From [Clostridium] asparagiforme DSM 15981 (GTDB lineage Bacteria > Bacillota > Clostridia > Lachnospirales > Lachnospiraceae), in the NCBI GenBank assembly GCA_025149125.1, contig CP102272.1, positions 4,030,001 to 4,094,000 of the forward strand: a DNA stretch of 64,000 bases. The letters run 5' to 3'. Below the pieces are notes generated by a model, which saw nothing but the letters and a program-made list of their open reading frames with translations, was not told the DNA's origin and made no database searches. The translations under genes and the position numbers were made by a program. Shown one piece after another: positions 16,963 through 25,153 of this stretch (its first letter is position 1; each line of letters opens with the position of its first letter).

Positions 16963-18359
16963 GCTCCCTCCCCGCCGTGGCGCACCACCTCAAAACGTTC
17001 CAGCTTCACGCCTGTCTCCAGCTCCCCGATCCCTGCCTTGCGCCTGGCGATGGCGATCTGTTCCTCCACCGTGTCCACGCCTTCCAGGTCCGGCAGCAAA
17101 ATCCCACGCCTTCCTCCCTTGGAGACGATAACCCCGTAGCGCTTTACGTCCAGCTGGTCAGGGGAGTCCACAGAAGTTGCCTGCCCCAGCACGTCCACGC
17201 TGTAGACCAGCTGATCCAGCTCCTCCTCCCGCACTTCCGGGAACCTGGGATCTCCGGTTCCGGCGCTGACCGCATTTTGCAGAATCTCCCGGGCTACGTT
17301 TTCGCAGACCGGGCTGATAGTGCCGATGCAGCCCCGCAGCGCGCCCTGCTTGTGGATCGAGACAAACGCTCCCGCCCTGCGGTCCGTCATCTCCTCCGGG
17401 AGATCCTTTGGCAGGGGCAGCCTGCGGCCAAAACGCACATAATGTTCCAGGCTGCGGCGCGCCAGTCCGGCGTAGGGATCCTCCCCTTCCCGAATCCGGG
17501 CGCAGGCCTCCCGCTGCCCGTCCTCATACTGCTCCAGAAAATTCCTTGAATCGTCGGGACCGGCATCCCGGAACACGCAGACCCCGTATCCCACGCCGAA
17601 GGGCCCCTCGTAGGACAGGGCCCGGGCCTCCACCGCCCTGCGGTCAAATGCCCCCGCCATCATCACAAAGGACCGGTGACCGCACTCCGCAGCCTTTTCG
17701 CAGAAGCTCTCCCCAAAGCCGAACAGCTCCCCGAACCGCGCCTGTCCCATCACCTCCATAATCCGCCGGTCGTACTCCGGCCCCTGAGGCGCAAAGCCGT
17801 AAGGCCCGTCCTCCGTCAGCTTGTGGGATAGATCCCCGCTGGCCACAAAGGCCACTCGCCTTCCAAGCTGTCCGGCGGCCCGGGCTACCAGCTGCCCAGC
17901 CCGGTAATGGTCCGACAGCGAAAGTCCCGACAGCCCCAAACGCACCAGCCGGACGTCCTTCCGGTACTTCCGGATAAAATAGAGGGGCACCAAAGTGCCG
18001 TGATCCAGTCCTCCGCCCGTATCGCCCAGGGTGCCCAGCGGGAAATCCTCCCCGTCCGCCAGATCGCAGAGTCTTTCCACAAACTCCCGGTCATAGGACA
18101 CCTCCATCGAAACATCCCGGACGCCGAACTGCCGGAAGTCGCCGGACGCCCCCTTACCCGGCGACACGTGAAAATAATCACCGTACATCACCGCGTGGGG
18201 CGAAGCGAGCACAATGGTCTCCGGCCCCCACTGCGCCAGTTCCTCAGCCGCCCGGGCAAACGCCTGCCCGGTGGCCGCCACCGCCCGTTCCTCCCCTCTG
18301 CCCACCTGAGGCACGATCAGGGGCGGATGGGGAACCATAATTCCTCCAATCACCGTCAT
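16959..18359 (-). CDS. MEMO1-AMMECR1 fusion protein of the AmmeMemoRadiSam system
   Basis: A 466-aa two-domain protein. Residues 1 to about 265 form a MEMO/class III extradiol dioxygenase-like domain, with conserved histidines in IMVPHPPLIVP, LASPHAVMYGDYF and SGDLSHKLT. After a linker, residues about 275-460 form an AMMECR1 domain, with the hallmark LRGCIGT and the strand PQLVYSVDVL-like segment near 395. The radical SAM partner overlaps its stop codon, so all three named parts of the system are here on two genes. Function remains unknown. The start at 18359 is set by AAAGGAG 9 nt upstream; a 36-nt longer frame exists. Confidence 0.9.
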   Translation of the reverse strand: MTVIGGIMVPHPPLIVPQVGRGEERAVAATGQAFARAAEELAQWGPETIVLASPHAVMYGDYFHVSPGKGASGDFRQFGVRDVSMEVSYDREFVERLCDLADGEDFPLGTLGDTGGGLDHGTLVPLYFIRKYRKDVRLVRLGLSGLSLSDHYRAGQLVARAAGQLGRRVAFVASGDLSHKLTEDGPYGFAPQGPEYDRRIMEVMGQARFGELFGFGESFCEKAAECGHRSFVMMAGAFDRRAVEARALSYEGPFGVGYGVCVFRDAGPDDSRNFLEQYEDGQREACARIREGEDPYAGLARRSLEHYVRFGRRLPLPKDLPEEMTDRRAGAFVSIHKQGALRGCIGTISPVCENVAREILQNAVSAGTGDPRFPEVREEELDQLVYSVDVLGQATSVDSPDQLDVKRYGVIVSKGGRRGILLPDLEGVDTVEEQIAIARRKAGIGELETGVKLERFEVVRHGGEGA

Positions 18360-18465
18360 CCAATCAGCTCCTTTCCCATTTTCGGATCCATTCACATCGG
18401 TTCCATTCTATTTTAACATGCGGCGCGGAGGGCTACAAGGCCCCGGAACGGCGGACAACTTTAAA

Positions 18466-18494
18466 TTGCAAATGCCTGACAATTATGGTAAGAT
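18466..18494 (+). promoter_or_regulatory. Promoter of the 119-aa small protein gene
   Basis: TTGCAA (18466-18471), a 17-nt spacer and TAAGAT (18489-18494), 36 nt ahead of the start codon. Confidence 0.65.
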
Positions 18495-18529
18495 ATAGGT
18501 GATTTCAGAAGAAAGAGAGGGTCATATAT

Positions 18530-18889
18530 ATGCAGAAAGACGTTTTGGATTTTGTAGTAGAGAAAACTCACGAATTGATCGATTCTCCGACCTGCAACAG
18601 CGAGACGAGAGCTTCCGCCGAGGCCTGGCTGGCCGCAGTCGGCACAGAGCGGCAGGCAGCTGCCACTGAGACATACATCGGCGAGCTGGAAGCGGACATC
18701 ATGCCCATCGACGGTCTGATCGGTTTCGCGGATTCCGAGGCGGGAGCCCAGGTATTCGGGGCGGACAAGGCCAAAGAAGTGGCCGCACACGCCAGAGAGA
18801 TCAAGGCTGCGGGCGCCAGGTACTGCGACTGCCCGGCATGCGCCGCCTGCGAGGCCATTCTCGCCAAAAAGGACGCGATTCTCGGTTGA
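18530..18889 (+). CDS. Small conserved-looking protein with a C-terminal CxCxxCxxC motif
   Basis: A 119-aa, soluble, mostly helical and Ala/Glu-rich protein: EKTHELIDSPTCNSETRASA, then ELEADIMPIDGLIGFADSE, then a cysteine cluster YCDCPACAACEAIL near the C-terminus. The cluster could bind a metal or be redox-active. I do not recognise a named domain; short Clostridia proteins of similar look exist with uninformative names. It is monocistronic, with its own promoter (18466-18494), an AGAGAGGG ribosome site and a strong terminator directly behind. This suggests a well-expressed stand-alone gene. The downstream permease is convergent. Confidence 0.7.
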   Translation: MQKDVLDFVVEKTHELIDSPTCNSETRASAEAWLAAVGTERQAAATETYIGELEADIMPIDGLIGFADSEAGAQVFGADKAKEVAAHAREIKAAGARYCDCPACAACEAILAKKDAILG

Positions 18890-18894
18890 CCCGG

Positions 18895-18908
18895 GAACTT
18901 TAAAGTTC
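18895..18908. repeat. Perfect 14-bp palindrome GAACTTTAAAGTTC
   Basis: The palindrome lies 6 nt past the stop codon of the 119-aa protein and 15 nt before the terminator stem. It could be an operator-like site or part of the 3' untranslated hairpin region. Confidence 0.5.
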
Positions 18909-18922
18909 ACCCTTAAATGCCG

Positions 18923-18959
18923 CAGGCCGGCAGTCCCCATCGGACTGCCGGCCTGTTTT
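18923..18959 (+). terminator. Terminator of the 119-aa protein gene
   Basis: CAGGCCGGCAGTCC (18923-18936) pairs perfectly with GGACTGCCGGCCTG (18942-18955), followed by TTTTC. No T-tract is present on the minus side, so it serves the plus-strand gene. Confidence 0.85.
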
Positions 18960-20092
18960 CACGCCCCGGCTCCCGGCCCCTGCATCCACCGGTGAAATGC
19001 CAGAAGCACAGCAAGAAATACAAGGTTGGCCGCCGTAAACATCGCCAGGTATCTGCCCTTTCGCTCCGGGTAATGCCTGGCGATGCTCTTGTAGGAGATC
19101 AGGCTGGCCATGGAGGCGATCAGCGTGCCCAGACCGCCTAAGTTGGCGCCAACAATCAGGCTCTCCCACCGGTCCGTGAAGCCGGACAGCAGCAGCGCCG
19201 CGGGCACGTTGCTGATCACCTGGCTGGCCGCCACCGCGGTAAGCGCCTCCCGGCCAAAGAGAATTCCGTCCAGGAATTCCTTAAACGCCGGCAGGCGTCC
19301 CATATTGCCGATAAAGACGAAAAAGCCCACAAAGGTCAGCAACAGGGAGTAGTCCACAGCCAGGAATACGCTGCGGTCCGCCACAAGCAGCGCCAGAATC
19401 ACTGCGATCAAAACCGCCTGCCAGGGCAGAAGCCGGGCTACCGCGGCCGCGCAGGACGCAAACAGAACCAGATACATGCCCGCCTTTCCCCGGCAGATTT
19501 TCCCCTCCGCCTCCTGACCCGCCCGCTCCTTCCGGACCCTTCCGTTGTCCACAAACAGAAAACTGAGGCCCAGAAGCCCCAGAGACAGCGCGCAGTACGG
19601 CAGCATCAAACGGATAAACGCTCCCGCTCCCAGACCCGATTTCCCGTACAGATACAGATTCTGGGGATTCCCGATGGGCGTCAGCATGCTGCCCAGGTTG
19701 GCCGCGATGGTCTGAAGCGCAACCACCGGCAGAATCAGCCCCGAAAGCCCCGCCATCCTCAGCACGGTCAGGGCGAAGGGCACAAAGGTGATCAGCGCCA
19801 CGTCGTTGGTGATGACCATGCTGGAGAAAAAGCAGAGCCCCACCAGCACGGCCGCGGCCTGCCGCCCGGTGCGCACGCGGCCCAGAAGCTCCCGGCCAAT
19901 ATAGGAAAATATTCCCAGTTTCTGGAATCCGGCCATCACAGCCATCAGGCAGAACAAAAGGGCGATGGTCTGGTAATCCACATACCCGCCGTACGCCCGG
20001 TCCGGACTGACAAACACCATGGACAGCGCCGCCAGCAAAAACGCCGCCGTCAGCACCGTCTCCCGCTTTATAAATTCTTTAACCCGTTTCAT
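18959..20092 (-). CDS. SLC13/ArsB-NhaD-type anion permease
   Basis: A 377-aa membrane protein with about ten hydrophobic segments and the two pseudo-symmetric signature regions of the ion-transporter superfamily: SSMVITNDVALITFVPFAL in the first half and ASQVISNVPAALLLSG in the second. TPIGNPQNLYLYG is also typical. Substrates of this family include dicarboxylates, sulfate, arsenite and sodium; none can be chosen here. The longest frame starts at 20233, but GGGGAG (20102-20107) lies 9 nt from ATG 20092 and 3 nt from ATG 20098, so the start is one of these two. It is convergent with the 119-aa gene. Confidence 0.82.
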   Translation of the reverse strand: MKRVKEFIKRETVLTAAFLLAALSMVFVSPDRAYGGYVDYQTIALLFCLMAVMAGFQKLGIFSYIGRELLGRVRTGRQAAAVLVGLCFFSSMVITNDVALITFVPFALTVLRMAGLSGLILPVVALQTIAANLGSMLTPIGNPQNLYLYGKSGLGAGAFIRLMLPYCALSLGLLGLSFLFVDNGRVRKERAGQEAEGKICRGKAGMYLVLFASCAAAVARLLPWQAVLIAVILALLVADRSVFLAVDYSLLLTFVGFFVFIGNMGRLPAFKEFLDGILFGREALTAVAASQVISNVPAALLLSGFTDRWESLIVGANLGGLGTLIASMASLISYKSIARHYPERKGRYLAMFTAANLVFLAVLLAFHRWMQGPGAGA

Positions 20093-20115
20093 ACCCATCC
20101 GCTCCCCGTCAACGC

Positions 20116-20157
20116 CAAAATACCGTCTGCCGGGCCTCCTATCAGCCTTGCAGACGG
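20116..20157 (-). terminator. Terminator of the HPr-like gene
   Basis: CCGTCTGC (20123-20130) pairs with GCAGACGG (20150-20157). On the minus strand the stem is followed by TATTTTGG. It lies between the HPr-like gene and the SLC13 gene. Confidence 0.65.
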
Positions 20158-20195
20158 CATTTTCCGTCTTCTCTTTCAGTCGCACTCCGTTTTCA

Positions 20196-20423
20196 TCACG
20201 CAGCGAAGGGCGCGATCTCATCCAGCAGATCACCGCACTCGTCGGTGTGCAGAATCAGCTCCAGGTCCTTGGAACGGGCCAGGGAGAGCACGCCCACAAT
20301 GGACTTGGCGTCCACAATCCGGCTGCCGCACTTCACATCCGCGTCGTATTCATACTGGTTGATAATTCTCACAAAATTAATAATCTGGTCTGCTTCATCG
20401 AACTTTACAAGGATACGTTTCAT
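20196..20423 (-). CDS. HPr-fold protein lacking the phosphorylatable histidine
   Basis: A 75-aa protein with the length and beta-alpha pattern of HPr: MKRILVKFDEADQI, then DADVKCGSRIVDAKSIVGVLSLARSKDLELILHTDE. The segment DAKSIVGVLSLA matches the HPr regulatory-serine helix, so the Ser site is present. The catalytic His of the GLHARPA motif has no counterpart, so it cannot act as an ordinary PTS phosphocarrier. It resembles Crh-type or degenerate HPr proteins. The start at ATG 20423 is chosen because AGGAGG lies 9 nt upstream; an in-frame TTG six nt earlier is less likely. It is monocistronic, with its own terminator. Confidence 0.75.
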   Translation of the reverse strand: MKRILVKFDEADQIINFVRIINQYEYDADVKCGSRIVDAKSIVGVLSLARSKDLELILHTDECGDLLDEIAPFAA

Positions 20424-20606
20424 GTTCAATTTCCTCCTGTCGGTATCTTAAATCTAAGTTTCACCGCCCGGCTGCCGGGGGCTCGTTTTCTTGTTCTTCT
20501 CTTCGCTGATATTATCTTAACATTTACCGCACAGGGAATCCATGGTAATATTTTTTTAAATGCTGTAATATATTATCCTTTTGCTCCCCCGGACCTGCGA
20601 ATCACG

Positions 20607-20634
20607 TTGCATTATTCTGATTTCTTGGTAAAAT
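20607..20634 (+). promoter_or_regulatory. Promoter of the YesN/YesM two-component operon
   Basis: TTGCAT (20607-20612), a 16-nt spacer and TAAAAT (20629-20634), 36 nt before the response-regulator start. Confidence 0.6.
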
Positions 20635-20669
20635 GGTTAATATGATTTTAATGGAAAGGACAGGTTGCC

Positions 20670-22226
20670 ATGAAACTTTTGATTGTGGACGACGAAAAGC
20701 TGACCAGGGAGGGGATACGCCGGAGCCTGGACCTGGAGGCGCTCTCCATCGACAGCGTGATCCTGGCGGACGACGGTGTCAACGGTCTGGAGGCGGCGCT
20801 TCGGGAGGAACCGGACATCGTGCTCACGGACGTGCGCATGCCGCGGATGAACGGCGTGGAGATGGCGGAAAAGCTTTTAGAGCAGCTTCCGGACACATCC
20901 CTGGTCTTTATGAGCGCCTACTCCGACAAAGAGTATCTGAAGGCGGCCATCAAGCTGAAGGCCGTCAGCTATGTGGAAAAGCCTCTGGACATACAGGAGC
21001 TGGCGGCGGCGCTTAAGGAGGCGGCGGGCAGCCGTCTGGCCCGCTCCAGCAGCCGCAGCGCGGCCCTGCTTTGCACCAAGGAGCAGCAGGGACAGCTGGC
21101 GCAGCTGCTTTTAGACCCCGAGCGCGGCGGCCCGGGGGCCATGGACCGGCTGATCCACAGCCTGAACCTGCCCTTCGGCCCCGGCACCTGCTTTACCACC
21201 CTGCTGGTGGACTGCCTGACGCCCCTCTCCGTGCTGCCGGAAACGGTCATGGACGAACTTCAGGCCCGCTTTTTGGCGCATCTGACCGCCCACGGCCTGT
21301 CCCAGCTCTACACCTTCCGGGCGGACCGCTATATTATCATCCAGCTCTACGGGGACAGCCGCCCCGAGGAACCGGTGTTGGAGAGCTGCACCCGGCTTCT
21401 GGCCGGCGGTTTTTCCGGAGTCTGCCATTTCTTCATCGCCAGAGGGCCGGTGGTCTGCGGAGCCGAGCGAGCCTGCCTGTCGGGCCGGAAGGCCTGGGAG
21501 CTTCTGGAACGCAGCTTTTTCTACGAGGTAGACACGGTCTTGTCTCCCCACGCGGAGCCCCAATCCCCTCTGCCGCTCAAGGACATGCTGACGGAATTCA
21601 GCGTGGCGCTGTCCGAACAGCAGAAGGCTAAGGTGCTGGAGGTGGCCGGACAGCTCTACCGCTGCGCCGGGTCCGGCGTCTCCCTCATGCCCAGCCAGGT
21701 GCGGGATCTCTACTATAAATACCTGGGAAAGCTGGACGAGTACGCCCTGTCCAATCACATTTCCCTGTGGTTCCGGGACGAAGTGAACTCCGGCTCCATC
21801 TGGGACAGCGTCATGGAATGCATCACCCTGCCCCAGCTTGGCCGGCTTCTGGAAGGGAAAATCCACCTGTACTTTGAACAGCTGAGCCAGGGCATCGGGG
21901 AGAATCCCGTGGTCTTTCAGATCAAGGAATTTCTCCACCAGAATTATTCCCTCCCCACACTGTCCGTGCCGGATGTGAGCGAGCACGTCCATCTGTCCTC
22001 CAGCTACGTGTGCACGCTCTTTAAAAATGAAACCGGCCTGACCTTAAACCAGTACCTGACCGACTACCGGATCAAGATGTCCAAGCGGCTGCTGGCGGAC
22101 CCCCGCTATAAGATCGCCGACATCTCCTCCAAGGTGGGCTACAGCGACGGCAATTACTACAGCAAGACCTTCCGGAAAATTGTCGGCCTGTCCCCGTCCG
22201 AATACAGGGAGAAAATGCTCTCATGA
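20670..22226 (+). CDS. YesN-like response regulator, AraC-type DNA-binding
   Basis: A 518-aa regulator. The receiver domain (1-120) begins KLLIVDDEKLTREGI and carries the phospho-acceptor Asp in IVLTDVRMPRMNG (about residue 55) and Lys in YVEKPLD. A long middle region of about 270 residues has no recognised domain. The C-terminal AraC HTH pair (about 415-518) reads VSEHVHLSSSYVCTLFKNETG and then IADISSKVGYSDGNYYSKTFRK. The histidine kinase downstream overlaps its stop as ATGA, so they form one operon. YesMN pairs usually control adjacent sugar transporters; none is adjacent here. Confidence 0.93.
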   Translation: MKLLIVDDEKLTREGIRRSLDLEALSIDSVILADDGVNGLEAALREEPDIVLTDVRMPRMNGVEMAEKLLEQLPDTSLVFMSAYSDKEYLKAAIKLKAVSYVEKPLDIQELAAALKEAAGSRLARSSSRSAALLCTKEQQGQLAQLLLDPERGGPGAMDRLIHSLNLPFGPGTCFTTLLVDCLTPLSVLPETVMDELQARFLAHLTAHGLSQLYTFRADRYIIIQLYGDSRPEEPVLESCTRLLAGGFSGVCHFFIARGPVVCGAERACLSGRKAWELLERSFFYEVDTVLSPHAEPQSPLPLKDMLTEFSVALSEQQKAKVLEVAGQLYRCAGSGVSLMPSQVRDLYYKYLGKLDEYALSNHISLWFRDEVNSGSIWDSVMECITLPQLGRLLEGKIHLYFEQLSQGIGENPVVFQIKEFLHQNYSLPTLSVPDVSEHVHLSSSYVCTLFKNETGLTLNQYLTDYRIKMSKRLLADPRYKIADISSKVGYSDGNYYSKTFRKIVGLSPSEYREKMLS

Positions 22227-24088
22227 AGAACCCATTTGCACGGCTGCTGCATCATTATACTTACAATCTCAAATTGAAGAACAAGCTGGTCATCTCCCAC
22301 GCCATCCTGCTCATGGTCCCCACCGCGGTGGTGACGGGTTTTCTCTACGCCCGCATGTACGGCATCGTCATGGACGACACCATCCGCTCCGAGCAGGCCC
22401 TGGCCACCCAGACCGTGGGCACCATCGAGAGCCTGGTGGACAACGCCGTCCACGCCGGGGAGGTGATGGCCCGCACCGGCCTGGTGCTGGATTTGTTCAA
22501 CGTGCCCCTGGAACAGGCCGGAACCCACCAGCCCCAGCGCAGCAGGGTGGACAGCCTGTACCGCCTGGCCTCCAACCTTGTGGACCACTCCTTTATCACG
22601 GATATCCGCATCTACTATGACGACGCGTCCTATGAGGACTTAAGCCGGTACAACCAGGGCCGCCATCCCCTGTTTCTGCCCGTCTCCGGCCTGGACAGCC
22701 CATGGATCGGACAGTTTGAGTCCAGCTCCGAGGAGCTCATGCTCTGTCCCGGCGAGCTGCTCTCCGAATCGGAGATCGGGGAATGCGGCGGCCTTGCCTC
22801 CATCCTCCGCCTTTCCTACAGCCGGACCGGGTCCAACGTGACCGTGCCTCCCCAGGCCTCCGCCTATGTGGCCGTCTACTTTTCACCGGATATCCTGGAG
22901 GGCGTGCTGGCGGGAAATACCTCGGTCCAGGATGCGTCCACCTACATTGTGAGCAGCCAGGATATCCCGGTGGCCGGAATGTCCCCGGCAGTGGACGGGC
23001 GGTATTTCCTTCCCTTTCCCCAGCTGTCCAACCGCCTGGGCGCAGGCCAGACCTTTTCTCTGGTGAATTTTCAGGGTGGAGCCGCTTACAGCGCCTATTT
23101 TCCTATCCATGACACCGGCTGGTACATGGTCTCCATTCTGCCCGCCAGCCACATCACGGACGCCGGACGGCTGCTGATGATCCAGTTTATCCTGATCTAC
23201 CTGCTGTTCGTGCTCTTAGCCATGTTTATCGCGCTGCTGCTCTCCTCCTCCATCGCCAACCGGATCATCGCGGTGGCCTACCAGATGGAGAGCGTGCGCA
23301 CCGGCCGTCCCAAACCCATGAAGGTCGGCCTGGGGTGCGATGAGATCGGAGTGCTATCCGACACCTACAATTACATGACCGGAGAGATCAACCGGCTGAT
23401 GGATGCCAGGGAACAGGCGGCTGAGGATCTGCGCAAAGCCGAATTCAGGGCATTGCAGGCCCAGATCAACCCCCATTTTCTCTACAACACCCTGGACATG
23501 ATCAACTGGCTGTCCCAGACCGGGCGCAAGGAGGAGGTAACCCGGGCCGTCCAGGCCCTCTCCCGCTTCTACAAGCTGACCTTAAGCCGCAGGGAACTGA
23601 TGAACACCATCGGCGGCGAGCTGGAGCACGTGAGCCTGTACGTGCAGCTGCAGAACATGCGCTACGAGAACTGCGCCACCCTTGTGATCGATGTTCCGGA
23701 GGAGCTCTGCGGCTACACCATCCCCAAGCTGACCTTCCAGCCCCTGGTGGAAAACGCTCTGCTCCACGGCATCCGCATGACGGAGAAAAAGACCGGCAGC
23801 ATCCTGATCACCGGCTGGCGGGAGGGAGATGACATCGTCTTTATGGTCTCCGACGACGGCGCCGGGATTCCCCCGGAAAAGCTGGATTCCCTGCAGGAGG
23901 GCGCAAAAAAAGCCGGAGGAACAAATCCCCCGGCGTCCGGAACCGAAACGGGCCACATCGGCGTCTACAACACGAATCTGCGGCTCAAAAGCCTGTACGG
24001 CAGCCAATACGGACTGTCCTTCAACAGCCATCCCGGCACCGGCACCGAAGTCACAGTCCGCCTGCCGGCGAATAGGGCCTTGTCCTAA
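22223..24088 (+). CDS. YesM-like membrane sensor histidine kinase
   Basis: A 621-aa kinase: first membrane segment about 30-50, a large extracellular sensor to about 305, a second membrane segment about 310-340, HAMP about 340-395, then the LytS/YesM-type His-kinase domain with the phospho-acceptor in LQAQINPHFLYNTLDMI. The HATPase has N-box LTFQPLVENALLHG and VSDDGAGIP. It is translationally coupled to the YesN-type regulator (4-nt overlap). The Cache-like sensor suggests a small extracellular ligand, but none can be named. Confidence 0.93.
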   Translation: MKNPFARLLHHYTYNLKLKNKLVISHAILLMVPTAVVTGFLYARMYGIVMDDTIRSEQALATQTVGTIESLVDNAVHAGEVMARTGLVLDLFNVPLEQAGTHQPQRSRVDSLYRLASNLVDHSFITDIRIYYDDASYEDLSRYNQGRHPLFLPVSGLDSPWIGQFESSSEELMLCPGELLSESEIGECGGLASILRLSYSRTGSNVTVPPQASAYVAVYFSPDILEGVLAGNTSVQDASTYIVSSQDIPVAGMSPAVDGRYFLPFPQLSNRLGAGQTFSLVNFQGGAAYSAYFPIHDTGWYMVSILPASHITDAGRLLMIQFILIYLLFVLLAMFIALLLSSSIANRIIAVAYQMESVRTGRPKPMKVGLGCDEIGVLSDTYNYMTGEINRLMDAREQAAEDLRKAEFRALQAQINPHFLYNTLDMINWLSQTGRKEEVTRAVQALSRFYKLTLSRRELMNTIGGELEHVSLYVQLQNMRYENCATLVIDVPEELCGYTIPKLTFQPLVENALLHGIRMTEKKTGSILITGWREGDDIVFMVSDDGAGIPPEKLDSLQEGAKKAGGTNPPASGTETGHIGVYNTNLRLKSLYGSQYGLSFNSHPGTGTEVTVRLPANRALS

Positions 24089-24756
24089 GGGGTACCCAAC
24101 GGCTCCAACTCCTCCTCCCCCACCCCCAAAAGCTGGAGCAGCAAGGCCGTGGCGTCCCCCTCCCCGTCCTTAGCCAGCGAGGCCTCCGCGCTGATCACGC
24201 CCTCTCCGGTCTGCATAAAGGTGACCATGCTGGTATAGCCGTTCCCGTACTCCAGGATCACCAGGGAGTCGCCCGGCCAGTTCCCGGGCTCCCGGTAGGA
24301 CTTTCCGCAGCTCAGCACATTCATGGCGGCCAGCACTGCAGCGCCCTGGCTGCCGTTTACCAGATTGGCGAAAAAGGCTGCGTTCAACCTGGACCGGAGA
24401 GCGGCCATGGTTTCCTCTCCAAGGGGCTCCATCCCGGCTCCCGACACAACTTTTTTCAGCATATCGTCCGTGACCGCAATCCGGTATACAGCCGTGGGCT
24501 GCGTGAAGTCCTGAGCGCCCACCGCCTCCGTCTCCTCCAGCAGTTCGCCGGAAACCGTCATCAGCTTCACATATTCCCCGTTGGCCGCCAGAGCGCCGAT
24601 CTGCTCCGTCAGGGCCAGACTCTCCCGCCGCATAAACGCCTCCGGCTTCCCGTCCGCTTTGGATGCGCCGCCGCAGCCGGACAGCATCAGGGCTGCTGCT
24701 ACGGCCAGCGCCAGAAGCCGCCTGCCCACACCTGCATTTCCTGTACCATTTCTCAT
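24085..24756 (-). CDS. Predicted lipoprotein of unknown function
   Basis: A 223-aa protein with a lipoprotein signal: a positively charged start, a hydrophobic Ala/Leu stretch and the lipobox LMLSGCGG, giving a lipidated Cys near residue 28. The mature part has two similar-looking halves rich in Glu/Ala: TAVYRIAVTDDMLKKVV in the middle, YGNGYTSMVTFMQTGEGVIS near the end. I do not recognise the domain with certainty; it resembles small extracytoplasmic proteins of Lachnospiraceae. It is convergent with the kinase and overlaps its last 4 bases. The start at ATG 24756 fits GGGAGG 8 nt upstream. Confidence 0.7.
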   Translation of the reverse strand: MRNGTGNAGVGRRLLALAVAAALMLSGCGGASKADGKPEAFMRRESLALTEQIGALAANGEYVKLMTVSGELLEETEAVGAQDFTQPTAVYRIAVTDDMLKKVVSGAGMEPLGEETMAALRSRLNAAFFANLVNGSQGAAVLAAMNVLSCGKSYREPGNWPGDSLVILEYGNGYTSMVTFMQTGEGVISAEASLAKDGEGDATALLLQLLGVGEEELEPLGTP

Positions 24757-24780
24757 CTTCCTGTCCTCCCGTTTCACTCG

Positions 24781-25137
24781 TTATATACCCAGCCGCTCAA
24801 ATTCCTGCCGCAGAAACAGGGCCTCGTCCAGGGTGTTGTGCCAGCCGAACCGCTTTAAGTCCACCCGGTTGTCCGCAGACACCCTTATGCTGTCCCCGGC
24901 CAGCAGCTTTTTCTGGGTATTGGGTCTGGAAAATGCCTGGGCGCCGCTGAGCACCCCCTGCCCGTTGACCACCCGGAAGGCCGGCACATCCGCTCCCGCC
25001 CTTCCACGGTTCAGGGCATAGCCCACCTGGCGGGCGTTGCGCGGCTTCCCGCACAGCAGGGCAATCTGTCCGTAGGTGGCTACCTTTCCCGCCGGAATCG
25101 CCCGGCAGACAATCCCTACCCGCTGATAAAAATCCAT
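24781..25137 (-). CDS. Alkyltransferase-like protein (MGMT family, active-site Cys missing)
   Basis: A 118-aa protein of the MGMT DNA-binding fold: IPAGKVATYGQIALLCGKPRNARQVGYAL gives the helix-turn-helix with the Arg-finger region. The active-site motif, normally PCHRV in O6-methylguanine methyltransferases, reads PAFRVV, with Ala for Cys. This is the state in ATL proteins, which bind alkylated guanine and hand it to nucleotide excision repair rather than repairing it. ATG 25137 with AGGAGG upstream is the start; a 42-nt longer frame overlaps the ribosome site. It is 16 nt behind the large GGDEF/EAL gene. Confidence 0.85.
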   Translation of the reverse strand: MDFYQRVGIVCRAIPAGKVATYGQIALLCGKPRNARQVGYALNRGRAGADVPAFRVVNGQGVLSGAQAFSRPNTQKKLLAGDSIRVSADNRVDLKRFGWHNTLDEALFLRQEFERLGI

Positions 25138-25153
25138 GGCCGTTCCTCCTGTC

